A DNA stretch of 46,568 nucleotides from Armatimonadaceae bacterium (GCA_030447685.1 JAUJOK010000003.1:1-46568), one strand, 5' to 3'. Positions 1 through 8,147 are shown, counted from the first letter of the stretch. The notes: generated by a model not told the origin, from the letters alone. Translations and numbers: made by a program.

Positions 1-227
1 TGGCCTACGGCCCCGCGGTGACCCGCGCCGGTGACTGGTTCGGGGCCCCGGTGAACCTCGCAAGCCGGCTCACCGGCGCCGCGAGGGCCGGGACCATCAA
101 CGTCGCGGAGGAGGCCCAGGCCGAGGTACCGGACCGGTACGACTGGGCGCGGCGCAAGCGCAAGGGGTTGAAGGGGGTCGGGCGGGCTACCTACTTCAGG
201 CTGCGCCCGGACCCCGGGCAAACGTAG
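1..227 (+). CDS. Class III nucleotidyl cyclase, C-terminal fragment
   Basis: The reading frame is open from the window edge (frame beginning at base 3) and ends at a TAG at 225-227. The visible 74 residues contain WFGAPVNLASRL, which matches the C-terminal part of class III adenylate/guanylate cyclase domains, where the Asn and Arg of the N-x-A-x-R segment stabilise the transition state. The catalytic metal-binding aspartates would lie upstream and are not in the window. In this family the domain makes cyclic AMP or GMP from ATP or GTP. The gene sits in the first 1.1 kb, which looks like a different genome from the rest. Confidence 0.75.
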   Translation, partial: AYGPAVTRAGDWFGAPVNLASRLTGAARAGTINVAEEAQAEVPDRYDWARRKRKGLKGVGRATYFRLRPDPGQT

Positions 228-358
228 GGTCCGGGCCCGTTACAGGGCGACGGCCCTGTTGCGGCTACAGTTGAGGTTCGCAAGCCGCCCGCTTGGTTCT
301 CCGCCCCTTCCGCCTCCCGCGTGGCCCGTACCCAGAAGGGCGAGAACTCGGAGCACCG

Positions 359-757
359 ATGGAAGCAGCAACGATCAAGGCCGAGCGCCCGCAGCGGGGC
401 GAGGTGCAGGAACAGGTGTCGACCGAGATGGTCCGCCTCTACAAGCAGCTCTTCGGACGCGGCCCGACACGGGCGAGGACGAACTTCGCCGGGCCGGACA
501 CCTTGCTGTGCACGCTCGAGAACAGCCTCACGCCGGCGGAGCAGAGCCTGGTGGGCCTGGGCGAGGTGCAGCGGCTGCGCGAGACGCGAATGTTCTTCCA
601 GTACGCCAGCGAGAGCCAGTTCGTCGCGGCCGTGGAGCAGATCACCCAGCGCAAGGTCCGAGCCTTCGTGAGTGGGATCGACGCAGCCAGGGACGTGTCG
701 GTCGAGCTGTTCTACCTCGAGCCCGAAGCGCCGTCGGACGGAGGGCACGACTTGTAG
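359..757 (+). CDS. DUF2294 domain protein
   Basis: A 132-residue protein. I chose the ATG at 359 because homology begins just after it, while a longer frame open from 293 has an unlikely proline/arginine leader. The body carries the DUF2294 signature: LYKQLFGRGPTRART near residue 30, then LTPAEQSLV, VRxxR-like LRETRMFFQ, a QITQRKVRAFVSGID segment and a closing VELFYLEPE. The family is small, soluble and of unknown biochemical role. It lies in the GC-rich first 1.1 kb that seems not to belong with the remainder of the window. Confidence 0.75.
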   Translation: MEAATIKAERPQRGEVQEQVSTEMVRLYKQLFGRGPTRARTNFAGPDTLLCTLENSLTPAEQSLVGLGEVQRLRETRMFFQYASESQFVAAVEQITQRKVRAFVSGIDAARDVSVELFYLEPEAPSDGGHDL

Positions 758-845
758 GGGTCGCTTTACGAGGTCCTGACCGCCGTACTACCTCCAGGCG
801 GCTGTTGTTTGTAGGGTTCGGTGGACCGGTAGACCCTTCATTGGA

Positions 846-1106
846 ATGAACCGCACCGACACGCTCAGAGCCTCCCCCCGGATGTTCAAGTCGGACACCC
901 TCGACCGGCTGTCGCGCGTGCACCCGGCGGTCCCGCCGGCCCTGTTCGGCCCGGCAGTCACCGCCCTGTTCGTGGTCGACCTGGGAGGCAACGGCGTGCT
1001 CGCCACCCTGCTGTTGGCCTTCGCCGGCTGGGTGTTCTGGACGCTCACCGAGTACTGGCTGCACCGCGTGGTCTTCCACTTCGAGCCCGAGGACGGCATC
1101 GGGGCG
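846..1106 (+). CDS. Fatty acid hydroxylase superfamily protein, N-terminal fragment
   Basis: From the ATG at 846 the protein has two hydrophobic stretches (about residues 33-66) and then YWLHRVVFHFEPEDGIGA, the start of the histidine-rich di-iron box of the fatty acid hydroxylase/sterol desaturase superfamily. In relatives this is followed by further HxxHH motifs. Here the match stops at about residue 87 and the frame continues with unrelated sequence to a stop at 1154. At exactly that point the opposite strand begins to encode a good sigma factor. The gene is therefore cut by the junction at about 1103-1108 rather than ending naturally. Confidence 0.65.
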
Positions 1107-1108
1107 GA
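1103..1108. other. Chimeric junction (two truncated genes abut)
   Basis: Left of this point the plus strand encodes a fatty acid hydroxylase that stops matching after GIGA. Right of it the minus strand encodes a SigB-type sigma factor that stops matching after residue about 174. Neither gene has a natural end. The left flank is richer in GC and its genes look actinobacterial. No inverted repeats or integrase gene are visible. The simplest reading is an assembly chimera; a real recombination is possible but less likely. Confidence 0.6.
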
Positions 1109-1627
1109 TTCGCTTTCCGTGCTCATGCGCGAATCGAGCGAAACGGTGTCGTAGGCATTACCCAACTCCATCGCTTCAAGCGTCTCTTCCTCCGATGCGC
1201 CGATGACCTCCGCGATCTCGGCGACCGTGGGCGAGCGGCCCAGCTTCACGGAAAGCACGTCCACGGCTTTGTTCGCCGCCTGGTTCAGTTCCTGGAGACG
1301 GCGCGGCACCTTCAGGCTCCAGGCTTTGTCCCGGAAATACCGGCGAATCTCGCCGACGATGGTGGGCGTGGCGTAGGTGGAGAACTTCGTGCCGCGCCCG
1401 GCATCGTAGCGATCCACGGCGTTGATCAGGCCGATGGTGCCGACCTGCACCAGGTCTTCCAGCGGCTCGCCCCGGTTGGCGAACTTACCGGCCAGAAAGC
1501 GCACCAGGTTCTGATGCATGGCGACCAGCCGCTCACGAATGCGCGTGTCACGAGAGCGAGCATATTGTCGGAAGAGTTCTTCGGCGTCGTCGTCGCCATG
1601 CGACGACGAATAGGAGGCCGTCGTCAT
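1107..1627 (-). CDS. sigB: SigB/SigF-type general stress sigma factor, C-terminally truncated
   Basis: About 174 residues of a sigma-70 family factor of the SigB/SigF group are intact from the ATG at 1627. Region 2 is clear (EDLVQVGTIGLINAVDRYD, then GTKFSTYATPTIVGEIRRYF near residues 75-98) and region 3 follows (VPRRLQELNQAANKAV and an SPTVAEIAE helix near 132-142). Region 4, which binds the -35 element, is missing because the sequence changes at about 1107. The frame then runs to 788 with nonsense. It starts 2 bp after the rsbW stop, so the two are one transcript. In the family the factor directs RNA polymerase to stress promoters and is held by RsbW. Confidence 0.85.
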
Positions 1628-1629
1628 GC

Positions 1630-2100
1630 CTACACCTCTGCCGCGTATTTGACGAGCCGCACCCGCGTACCGCCTCCCGCCAACGGCTCTACCGCCACCT
1701 CGTCCACCAGGATTTCCATAAGCAGCGCGCCCAGTTCCTGCGGGTCCATCCGCTCGATCTCGACGGCGGGAGCCTCGACATCGGTCGCCGAGGCGGGCCT
1801 TCCCGCATGATCTTCGATCTCGATGATAAGCCGCGTAGCATCCACCTGCGAGCGGATCGTGATCGGCGCCGGAGCCGCGCCGTTACCCCCACGCAGGGCG
1901 CGGTCGATGGCGTTGGTGCAGGCTTCGCCGACGGCGAGGCGGATATCTTCCACCTGATCGTAGGTAAAGCCCATGCGCCCCGCGACCCCCAGGATCGTCA
2001 GACGGGCCGTGCCGACATATTCCGGGGCGCAGGGGATGCTCAGGGTGACGACCGCATCCTCGGCGGAAGCGGGCGGAGAATCGGGGATTTCCGGGGCCAC
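1630..2100 (-). CDS. rsbW: Anti-sigma factor RsbW (serine protein kinase)
   Basis: A 156-residue GHKL ATPase of the RsbW/SpoIIAB family. The N-box reads IRLAVGEACTNAIDRAL at about residues 53-69, followed by IEIEDHAGRP in the position of the G1 box. In the family this protein binds and inhibits its sigma factor and phosphorylates the anti-anti-sigma factor RsbV on a serine. The start is a GTG at 2100 with a GGAGGAG ribosome site inside the end of rsbV. It ends in TAG, showing that TAG is used as a true stop here, and lies between rsbV and the sigma factor, which is the classical order. Confidence 0.9.
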   Translation of the reverse strand: MAPEIPDSPPASAEDAVVTLSIPCAPEYVGTARLTILGVAGRMGFTYDQVEDIRLAVGEACTNAIDRALRGGNGAAPAPITIRSQVDATRLIIEIEDHAGRPASATDVEAPAVEIERMDPQELGALLMEILVDEVAVEPLAGGGTRVRLVKYAAEV

Positions 2101-2101
2101 G

Positions 2102-2497
2102 TTAGGCTCCTCCCGCAGGCGACGTTCGGGCCGCCCCGGCCTGGGAACTCGCTGAAAGGGCTTCCTGCTCCGACGGGTAGACCTCGAAAATCTTGTTCAG
2201 GCCGGTAATCTCGAAGATGCGCGTGATACGGGCGGAAGGCCCTACCAGGTGCAGATTTCCCCCCTGCTCCTTAAGCCGCTTGACGCCGCCGATCAGGATA
2301 CCCAGGCCGGTCGAATCCAGATATTCCACCTTCGTCAGATCGATCAGCAGATACTTAACACCCGCGTCCACCTGATCCATGATGGCCTGACGCAGAAGCG
2401 GCGCAGTATAGACATCCACCTCACCCACCAGGTCCAGCGCCTGAGTTCCTTCGCCCGCCGTGCGCGGTGTCACCGTCAAACCAATCGTCGTTTCCAT
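2102..2497 (-). CDS. rsbV: Anti-anti-sigma factor RsbV (STAS domain)
   Basis: A 131-residue STAS-domain protein. The phosphorylation motif VEYLDSTGLGILIGG is present near residue 60, with the Ser that RsbW phosphorylates and an RsbU-type phosphatase restores. In the unphosphorylated form the protein sequesters RsbW and frees the sigma factor. The start ATG at 2497 has AAGGAAATTATATCT before it. The last 20 residues are a Ser/Ala/Gly-rich tail beyond the usual domain. It follows ytxH by 14 bp and precedes rsbW by 1 bp. Confidence 0.92.
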   Translation of the reverse strand: METTIGLTVTPRTAGEGTQALDLVGEVDVYTAPLLRQAIMDQVDAGVKYLLIDLTKVEYLDSTGLGILIGGVKRLKEQGGNLHLVGPSARITRIFEITGLNKIFEVYPSEQEALSASSQAGAARTSPAGGA

Positions 2498-2511
2498 AGA
2501 TATAATTTCCT

Positions 2512-2844
2512 TTATGCGTCGAGCTGCGCCGTCAGCTCATCTTTCTTTTCCCGGTAAGCTTCCTTGCCTGCCTCGACGGAGCGCGCCAGATTATCGCGCG
2601 TGTGATCCAGAACTTCACGAGAGCGCGCAACCAGATCGGACGCGGACGCTTGAAGGTCGTCGATTACCTGCTCGGCTTTATCTTTGAGGTCATCCACCGC
2701 ACCCGTCAGATCGGTTCGCAGATCCGTTCCCGCCTTGGGCGCGAACAGCAGCGCCAATGCGCCGCCCACCAGTGTCCCGATAACCACCCCTGCCAGGATG
2801 CTCCCCCAGACGTGTCCTTCATCCGAGCCGTTGTTTCCGTTCAT
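2512..2844 (-). CDS. YtxH-family general stress protein
   Basis: A 110-residue protein with one N-terminal membrane segment (WGSILAGVVIGTLVGGALAL, about residues 13-32) followed by LFAPKAGTDLR, the hallmark of the YtxH/GsiB-like stress family, and a charged helical tail of roughly 75 residues that probably forms an amphipathic coil. Its ATG at 2844 overlaps the mnmA TGA as ATGA, so translation is coupled to mnmA. Placement at the head of rsbV-rsbW-sigma fits a stress role; the exact function of YtxH proteins is unknown. Confidence 0.85.
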   Translation of the reverse strand: MNGNNGSDEGHVWGSILAGVVIGTLVGGALALLFAPKAGTDLRTDLTGAVDDLKDKAEQVIDDLQASASDLVARSREVLDHTRDNLARSVEAGKEAYREKKDELTAQLDA

Positions 2845-3965
2845 CCGATATCCTTTCCGCTGCCTGTAATGGTGCCGCCGCCGAAAACACGCCCCGCGTG
2901 CTCCCCCTCAAATCCATAAAAAACGGCTGCCTGGCCGGGCGCAACGGCGCGCACGGGATTTTCGAAGCGGACGATAACCGCGCCGTCCGCGCGCCGGGCA
3001 ATACGCCCCCGAGCAGGCGTCATATTCTAGCGAATTTTTACGGCGCAGTCTATAGGGTCATCGCCGGGACAGGGTTCCGGCAGGGATACCCAGTTGACAT
3101 CTTCCACCAGGCACTGCGTCGCCCACAGGTCGGCATCGTCTCCCACCATAACGCTGCCCGAAGCCGCATCGACGCCGACCACGTACAGCGGGGTCGCCGA
3201 GCCGATATTGATGCGCTTGCGCTGTCCCACGGTGTAGAAAGCCACGCCCTCGTGCCGCCCGCGAACCCGCCCCGCCGTATCTACAAAGTCTCCCGCCGCC
3301 ACGGTTTCCGGCGCGCTCCGGGCCAGAAACTCGGCGTAGTCGCCGCTCTGGACAAAGCATATCTCCTGCGAATCCGGCTTGTTCGCCACGGCAAGCCCAT
3401 ACTTACGGGCAATCGCCCGCGTCTCTTCCTTGCTGGAAAGATCGCCCAGCGGCATCCGCATAAAGGCAAGCTGCTCCTGCTTGGTCGCATACAAAGCGTA
3501 GGTCTGGTCCTTGGCGGCATCGCCCGCCCGCGCAATCACCCAGCGGCCTACGGCGTCGTCCCGGAACACGCGCGCGTAATGACCTGTCGCCAGTCCATCC
3601 GCGCCCAGCGAGCGCGCCTTTTCCAGCAGCGCGTCGAACTTGATATACCGGTTGCAGTTGATGCACGGGTTCGGCGTCCGTCCCCGCTTATAATCTTCGA
3701 TAAAGGGCGCGATGACCTTTTCCGCGAACGGCTCCCGATAATTCAGGACGTAGTGTGGGATACCGACCTTCGCCGCTACCCGCCGGGCGTCCTCGACCGC
3801 GCCCAGCGAGCAGCAGCCCGCCCCGCGCGTCTCCGTCGCCGACTCCTGCCAGATCTGCAGCGTGATACCGATAACCTCGTGCCCCTGCTCCTTGAGCAGC
3901 GCCGCCGCAACCGACGAGTCCACCCCGCCGCTCATCGCCACAACAATACGTTCGCGCTTCATCAC
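2841..3965 (-). CDS. mnmA: tRNA-specific 2-thiouridylase MnmA, split by an in-frame TAG
   Basis: MnmA makes 2-thiouridine at U34 of Lys, Glu and Gln tRNAs. The PP-loop SGGVDSS (residues 12-18) and both catalytic cysteines (Cys101 in NPCINCN and Cys203 in EICFVQ) are present. At 3027-3029 a TAG stops the frame after VKIR, where the family has a conserved Tyr (VKIRY). The same frame then continues for 61 codons with the normal C-terminal barrel, including AVAPGQAAVFYGF and GGGTI, and ends in a TGA overlapping ytxH. The full length would be 374 aa, close to the usual 360. The lesion is a single-base change if the residue was Tyr. It could be a sequencing error, a real truncation, or read-through. 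Confidence 0.9.
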
Positions 3966-3972
3966 AACTTTC

Positions 3973-3978
3973 AGTATA
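3973..3978 (-). promoter_or_regulatory. Candidate -10 box of mnmA, near-leaderless
   Basis: On the minus strand TATACT lies only 7 nt before the mnmA ATG at 3965, so initiation would give an mRNA with almost no 5' leader. There is no convincing -35. The similar arrangement at fhs and mnmG supports it. Confidence 0.4.
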
Positions 3979-4007
3979 CCCGGCTGCGGAAGGCTCCGTC
4001 CATAGGT

Positions 4008-4162
4008 GCCCCGTCCCTAAAGGAACGGGCTGTTTCGTAGAGAGAAGCCGCATAAATGCGGCTGAAGCCCCCTGAAAGGGACTATTGTACCGAGCGGATG
4101 TTCCTTAGCCCCATTTATGGGGCTTTTCTGATGTGAACAGCCCGTTCCTTTAGGGACGGGGC
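4008..4162. repeat. MITE/REP-like element with perfect 27-bp inverted ends and internal hairpins
   Basis: The arms at 4008-4034 and 4136-4162 are exact reverse complements over 27 bp, and each arm is itself an imperfect hairpin (CCCGTCCC...GGAACGGG). Between them are two perfect palindromes: 4046-4063 (AGCCGCAT, AA, ATGCGGCT) and 4107-4124 (AGCCCCAT, TT, ATGGGGCT). No protein is encoded. The 155-bp unit sits exactly between mnmA and the M20 peptidase gene. It resembles a REP cluster or a non-autonomous element mobilised by a Y1 transposase. It is not a short copy of the IS200-like element at 5623-6153, whose ends differ. Confidence 0.75.
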
Positions 4163-4170
4163 CACGCGCT

Positions 4171-5574
4171 CTACTTTGCCAGTTCGTACAGCGCGTGGCC
4201 GTAAATCTTGGCGCAGAGCAGAAGACGCTCCACGGCAAAGCGCTCGTCCGCCTGGTGCGCGACATCCGGGTCTCCCGTCATGCCCGCCCCGAAAGCCACC
4301 CCGACCGGCGCGACAGCGGTCGCATAGGTGCGCCCGCCCATCGTCTTAGGCGCACTCTCATCGCCGGTGTGCTCGCGGTAGACACGCAGCAGCGTCTTTA
4401 CCGGCTCCTGGTCCTGCGGCACGTACAGCGGTTCCATGTGCCCTTCCACCGCCACCTGCCAGCCGCCCGAATCCAGACTGCTCTGGAACTTGCCCACCGT
4501 TTCCTGCGGGTCCCAGGTCGCCGGGTAGCGCACGTTGAACGTCGCCTTCACCTCGCCGTCTTCTTCTTTCGTCACTATCCCCAGATTGCACGTCAGCGGC
4601 CCGGTAATCTCATCCTTGCCCGCGATACCGACGCCCGCGCCGGTCGGGGCCGCGCGGCGGATAAGATCGTCCATCCACTGCCGGTCGCCCGCTCCGAAAT
4701 CCGGCTGGGTTATCAAAGCGCGCAGCAGCTTGACGGCGGCGTTTTCGCCTTCCTGCGGCGTCGAGCCATGCGCCGCCTTGCCCCGCGCGTACAGGCGCAG
4801 CGTATCCCCTGCCCCTTCTATGGTGACGCCTTTTTCCCCGGTCATCACCGCACGAACAACATTCAGAATCCCTGGATCACCCGCCAGCACCGCCTCCGCC
4901 TCATCGGGCACCATATTCGCGCGCAGGCCAGACCGAAAGCTCGCGACACGCACATCGCCGTCGTCTTCCACGCGCCGTGTCGCCTCCGCCGAGAACGCCC
5001 CCTTTTCGGCATACACCAGCGGGAAGCTGGCATCCGGCGTAAAGGCGAGCGCGGGCTTGGGCTGACCCGCCGCACCGAAATAGTGCTCCACGCACTTAAA
5101 GCCGGACTCCTCGTTGCAGCCGAAGATCAGCCGGATACGCCGCGACAAAGGAGTGCCCGCCGCCTGCGTCGCGTCCAGCACCGCCTTCGCGCCGAACAAT
5201 GCCGCATACGTCGGCCCCTTGTCGTCGCTTGCGCCCCTGGCGAACAGCCAGCCGTCTTCAATCGTCGCGCCCCATGGCTCCTTCGTCCAGCCGCTGCCCG
5301 GCGGCACCACGTCCAGATGCCCCAGCATCGCCACGATCTCTTCGCCCTCGCCGAACTCCGCGTGCCCGATATAGCCGTCGAAGTTCTCGGTCTTCATGCC
5401 GAGCCGCTCGCACAGCGCCAATGTATGTGCCAGCGCAGCACCGACGGGCCGCCCGAACGGCGCGCCCGGCTCCCCTGGCTCCTCCTCGACACTCGGAATC
5501 CGCAGAATAGCCTGCGTCTCGGCGATGATTTCATGCTTGTGGGCATCCACCCACGCTTCCAACTGTTCCCTCAC
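4171..5574 (-). CDS. M20 family dipeptidase/metallopeptidase
   Basis: A 467-residue cytosolic peptidase of the M20 clan, close to PepV/Sapep and CNDP-like dipeptidases. Zinc-binding motifs are visible in order: GHLDVVPPG (about residue 86), ARGASDDKGP with the bridging Asp, NEESGFK with the catalytic and bridging Glu pair, and TPDASFP. A lid domain with RANMVPDEA and KAAHGSTPQEG follows, and a terminal DVAHQADE supplies the last His. The start is a GTG at 5574 preceded by AGGAG at good spacing. It stands alone between a repeat element and an IS200-like element. Family members release amino acids from dipeptides or acyl-amino acids; the substrate cannot be told. Confidence 0.88.
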   Translation of the reverse strand: MREQLEAWVDAHKHEIIAETQAILRIPSVEEEPGEPGAPFGRPVGAALAHTLALCERLGMKTENFDGYIGHAEFGEGEEIVAMLGHLDVVPPGSGWTKEPWGATIEDGWLFARGASDDKGPTYAALFGAKAVLDATQAAGTPLSRRIRLIFGCNEESGFKCVEHYFGAAGQPKPALAFTPDASFPLVYAEKGAFSAEATRRVEDDGDVRVASFRSGLRANMVPDEAEAVLAGDPGILNVVRAVMTGEKGVTIEGAGDTLRLYARGKAAHGSTPQEGENAAVKLLRALITQPDFGAGDRQWMDDLIRRAAPTGAGVGIAGKDEITGPLTCNLGIVTKEEDGEVKATFNVRYPATWDPQETVGKFQSSLDSGGWQVAVEGHMEPLYVPQDQEPVKTLLRVYREHTGDESAPKTMGGRTYATAVAPVGVAFGAGMTGDPDVAHQADERFAVERLLLCAKIYGHALYELAK

Positions 5575-5622
5575 GGGTTTTGCTCCTGTTAATTTACGTT
5601 ATTATCGTTGCGTTTGGCTCTG

Positions 5623-6153
5623 GTCTGTGCGGCCTTCGGCCAAGCACCCTCCGGGTGCGGGAGGAGTTATTCCTTGTCAGATGCTTCTTCGTCGGCTTCT
5701 TCCCAGTCGGGCCATGTTGTTCCGTTCGTGTGGTGCTGTTTCTGATTCTTCACATAGGAAACCACCGTGGCGACCTGGGAACGTCCGAGGCTGAAGCAGG
5801 CGTATCCGTCCTGCCAGCGGAATATCTCGCTAAAATTCTGGCGAAGGTCGTTTATCATAGCAGAAGAGACACCCTTGGCCTGCTTCGCGAGGATGGAAGG
5901 ACTAACCGTTCCCGGCGTGCACGCAACGATATGAACGTGATCCGGCATGCCGCCAATCGCGAGTACACTGCATCCAAGCCGCTCGGCCTCGCTCGTGACA
6001 CAGCGATATACCTGCCGTTCCAACTCTGATGTCAGACGCGCCTCCCTCCCCCGCGTCGCCCATACCATGTGCAGACACACCTCCACCTTGCTCCGGCGTC
6101 TCAACCAATGTTCTCCCGCACCCGGAGGGTGCTTGGCCGAAGGCCGCACAGAC
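5623..6153. mobile_element. IS200/RAYT-like element bounded by perfect 40-bp inverted repeats
   Basis: The ends at 5623-5662 and 6114-6153 are exact reverse complements over 40 bp. Each end folds into two adjacent hairpins (GGCC-TTC-GGCC and GCACCC-TCC-GGGTGC), as expected for the folded single-strand ends used by Y1 transposases. The only gene inside is a Y1 transposase on the minus strand. Classical IS200/IS605 ends are not inverted copies of one another, whereas REP-associated transposases (RAYTs) are flanked by inverted REP pairs, so this looks more like a RAYT with its REPs. No target duplication is expected or seen. Confidence 0.8.
5667..6086 (-). CDS. IS200-like Y1 transposase (TnpA/RAYT)
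   Basis: About 139 residues. The HUH motif is DHVHIVA and the single catalytic Tyr is in VVSYVKNQKQHH. The N-terminal CLHMVWATRGREA and central IGGMPDHVH and LAKQAKGVSSAMIN match the REP-type TnpA group. I prefer the GTG at 6086 (GGAG four bases upstream) because it lies inside the element; a longer frame open to 6203 runs through the terminal repeat and has no similarity. The C terminus is acidic. The gene looks intact, so the element may be active. Confidence 0.88.
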   Translation of the reverse strand: MEVCLHMVWATRGREARLTSELERQVYRCVTSEAERLGCSVLAIGGMPDHVHIVACTPGTVSPSILAKQAKGVSSAMINDLRQNFSEIFRWQDGYACFSLGRSQVATVVSYVKNQKQHHTNGTTWPDWEEADEEASDKE

Positions 6154-6189
6154 GTGGGTTTGCAACCCATGATGAACAACCCATGACAT

Positions 6190-7566
6190 TCAACCCACGG
6201 CATCCTCTTCGCCGCTGCGTTCCTCAGGCCCGCCCCATACCCGCTCCAGTCGCGCCTTTATCTTCGCCTCGACGCCGTTCTCGGTCGGCTCATAGTAGCG
6301 GCGGTTATCGGCGGGCAGTCCTTCGGGAAGGTACTGCTGCTCGACAAATCCGCCGGGGCAGTCATGCGGATACTGGTAGTCCTTGCCGTGGCCGAGCGCC
6401 TTCGCGCCCTTGTAGTGGCTGTCCCGCAAGTGCTTCGGGACACCGGGGAAGGGATGATTCTGGACATCTTCCCGCGCACGGCCCAGCGCCACATAGGTCG
6501 CGTTCGATTTGGGCGCGCACGCGAGATAAACGGTGACGTGTGACAGGTTGATGGCGCACTCCGGCAGACCAATCAGTTCGGTGGCATGAAAGGCGGCGAC
6601 GGCGAGCGGCAGCGCGGACGGGTCGGCGTTCCCGATGTCCTCTGACGCCAGGATCACCAGGCGGCGGGCCAGAAAGCGCGGGTCTTCGCCCGCTTCCAGC
6701 ATCCGCGCCAGATAATAGACGGCGGCGTCGGGGTCGGAGCCACGAACGCTCTTGATAAAGGCGGAAATAGTGTCGTAATGGGCGTCGCCGTCCTTGTCAT
6801 AGCCGATGGAGCGCCGCCCGACCGCCTCCTCGGCAATCGCCAGGGTGATATGTCTGCCGCCGTCCTCTGCCACGGGCGCGAGATTCACGGCCAGTTCCAG
6901 CGCGTTTAGCACACCGCGCGCGTCGCCATTAGAGGTACCGATAAGGTGCTCGTGTGCATCGGGTTCAAGCCGAATGTTTTCTTTTCCCAGGCCGCGCTCG
7001 GTATCGGCCAGCGCGCGGTCCAGCACGGCGACTACATCCTCCTCGGTAAGCGCCTGGAAGGGATAAGGACGCGCCCGCGACAGCAGCGGTGCGTTCACGG
7101 AAAAGTAGGGGTTCTCGGTCGTCGCGCCGATCAAAATCACCGTGCCGTCCTCGACATGCGGTAAAAAAGCGTCCTGCTGCGCCTTGTTGAGCGGTGTATC
7201 TCGTCGACGAACAAGAGCGTGCGCCGGTTGTAGCCTTTGCGCCGCTCCTTCGCCGCCTCAATGATCTTGCGGACATCGGCGACGCCCCGTTACCGCCGAG
7301 AAGTTCTCGAAGTGCGCCGAAGTCTGCGCGCGCGATGACGGAGGCGACCGTGGATTGCCGCAGCCGGGAGGCCCAGAAGATGGCCGACTGCAATCGGTCC
7401 TGTTCGATGGCCCGGCGCAGCGGCTTCCCGGCGCGAGCAGATGCCGCTGGCCCGCCACCTCGTCCAGTGTCCGGGGCCGCATTCGGGCCGCCAGGGGCGC
7501 GCCCTCCGCCGCCTCGCCTGGCCCGCCGCTGTCCCGCGCTTTATCGCCGTCAAAAAGGTTCACCAC
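6190..7566 (-). CDS. rarA: Replication-associated recombination protein RarA (MgsA), 5' part frameshifted
   Basis: RarA is an AAA+ ATPase related to clamp loaders and acts at stalled replication forks. The 3' part, from [13 protein letters not shown] (sensor 1) to the end, is intact over 950 bases with the typical C-terminal segment [19 protein letters not shown]. The 5' part is readable only by switching frames: [16 protein letters not shown], then IFW plus a damaged Walker [14 protein letters not shown], and a Walker B FVDEIHR. Shifts lie near 7190, 7290, 7330, 7365-7375 and 7427, several of them one base short in a homopolymer. The likely start is the GTG at 7566. Clustering in 250 bases suggests poor sequence quality more than decay. 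Confidence 0.85.
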
Positions 7567-7724
7567 GCTTCATTGTACCTTCTTCCGCTACGCAGCGCGG
7601 GGCGCAGTAATACGGAGCCGGTAACGTTTAGCAGGCAGACCGGCTCATGCTATAGGGTCTGTGCCGCCGTCGGTCCGTGCATGGGGCGCGGGCGGCGACG
7701 GGCGGAACGGGAAGAGGTGAAAAC

Positions 7725-8135
7725 ATGCCGAATGTCGAGACAATGCCCGAAGTGCTGTTTACGCTGCCCGCATCTATCGGGGGCGAGGACGGCATCTCTT
7801 TCCTGGAGCGGATGGGCCGCACCTGGGCGGTGGTCTGCTCGCGGAACATTGTCGGAATGGAATGTCTGATGCTGGTGATGAAGGAGGTAAAGGCGCTGCG
7901 TTTGACACAGGCGCAGGCGTGTGTATGCGCACATACCGCGCCCGCCCGCGACCGGCTCGTAGACATCGGCTGGTCGTCCTGGCTCAGCGAAGTATCGAAG
8001 GAAGTGGCCGCGCGCGGCGGCGAGCCTATCGGCCTGCGCCACCTGATGATCTCCATCGGTTCGGGCGGCCCGTGCTACGAATTTATCTGCCGGGGCTTTT
8101 ATGTGGAAGACCCGGTGCTCAGCGTCCTGTCATAA
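7725..8135 (+). CDS. Hypothetical protein, 136 aa
   Basis: I do not recognise the family. The ATG at 7725 has a good GGAAGAGGTGAAAAC site; the frame is open further upstream but without a better start. The protein is soluble, with no signal peptide, and is unusually rich in cysteine for its size (six Cys, including CVCAH near residue 65 and a SGGPCYEFICRGF segment near the end). A possible extended -10 (TG-C-TATAGG) lies at 7648-7656. It converges on the cupin gene across a strong shared terminator. Confidence 0.6.
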   Translation: MPNVETMPEVLFTLPASIGGEDGISFLERMGRTWAVVCSRNIVGMECLMLVMKEVKALRLTQAQACVCAHTAPARDRLVDIGWSSWLSEVSKEVAARGGEPIGLRHLMISIGSGGPCYEFICRGFYVEDPVLSVLS

Positions 8136-8147
8136 AAATACCGTAAA

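Noticed and set aside
788..1106. The continuation of the sigma-factor frame to 788
   Set aside because: After about residue 174 the sequence has no sigma region 4 character and is antisense to the hydroxylase gene; it comes from the other side of the join.
4195..5592. A 465-codon plus-strand frame
   Set aside because: It is the shadow of the M20 peptidase gene on the other strand and has Arg/His-rich composition without motifs.
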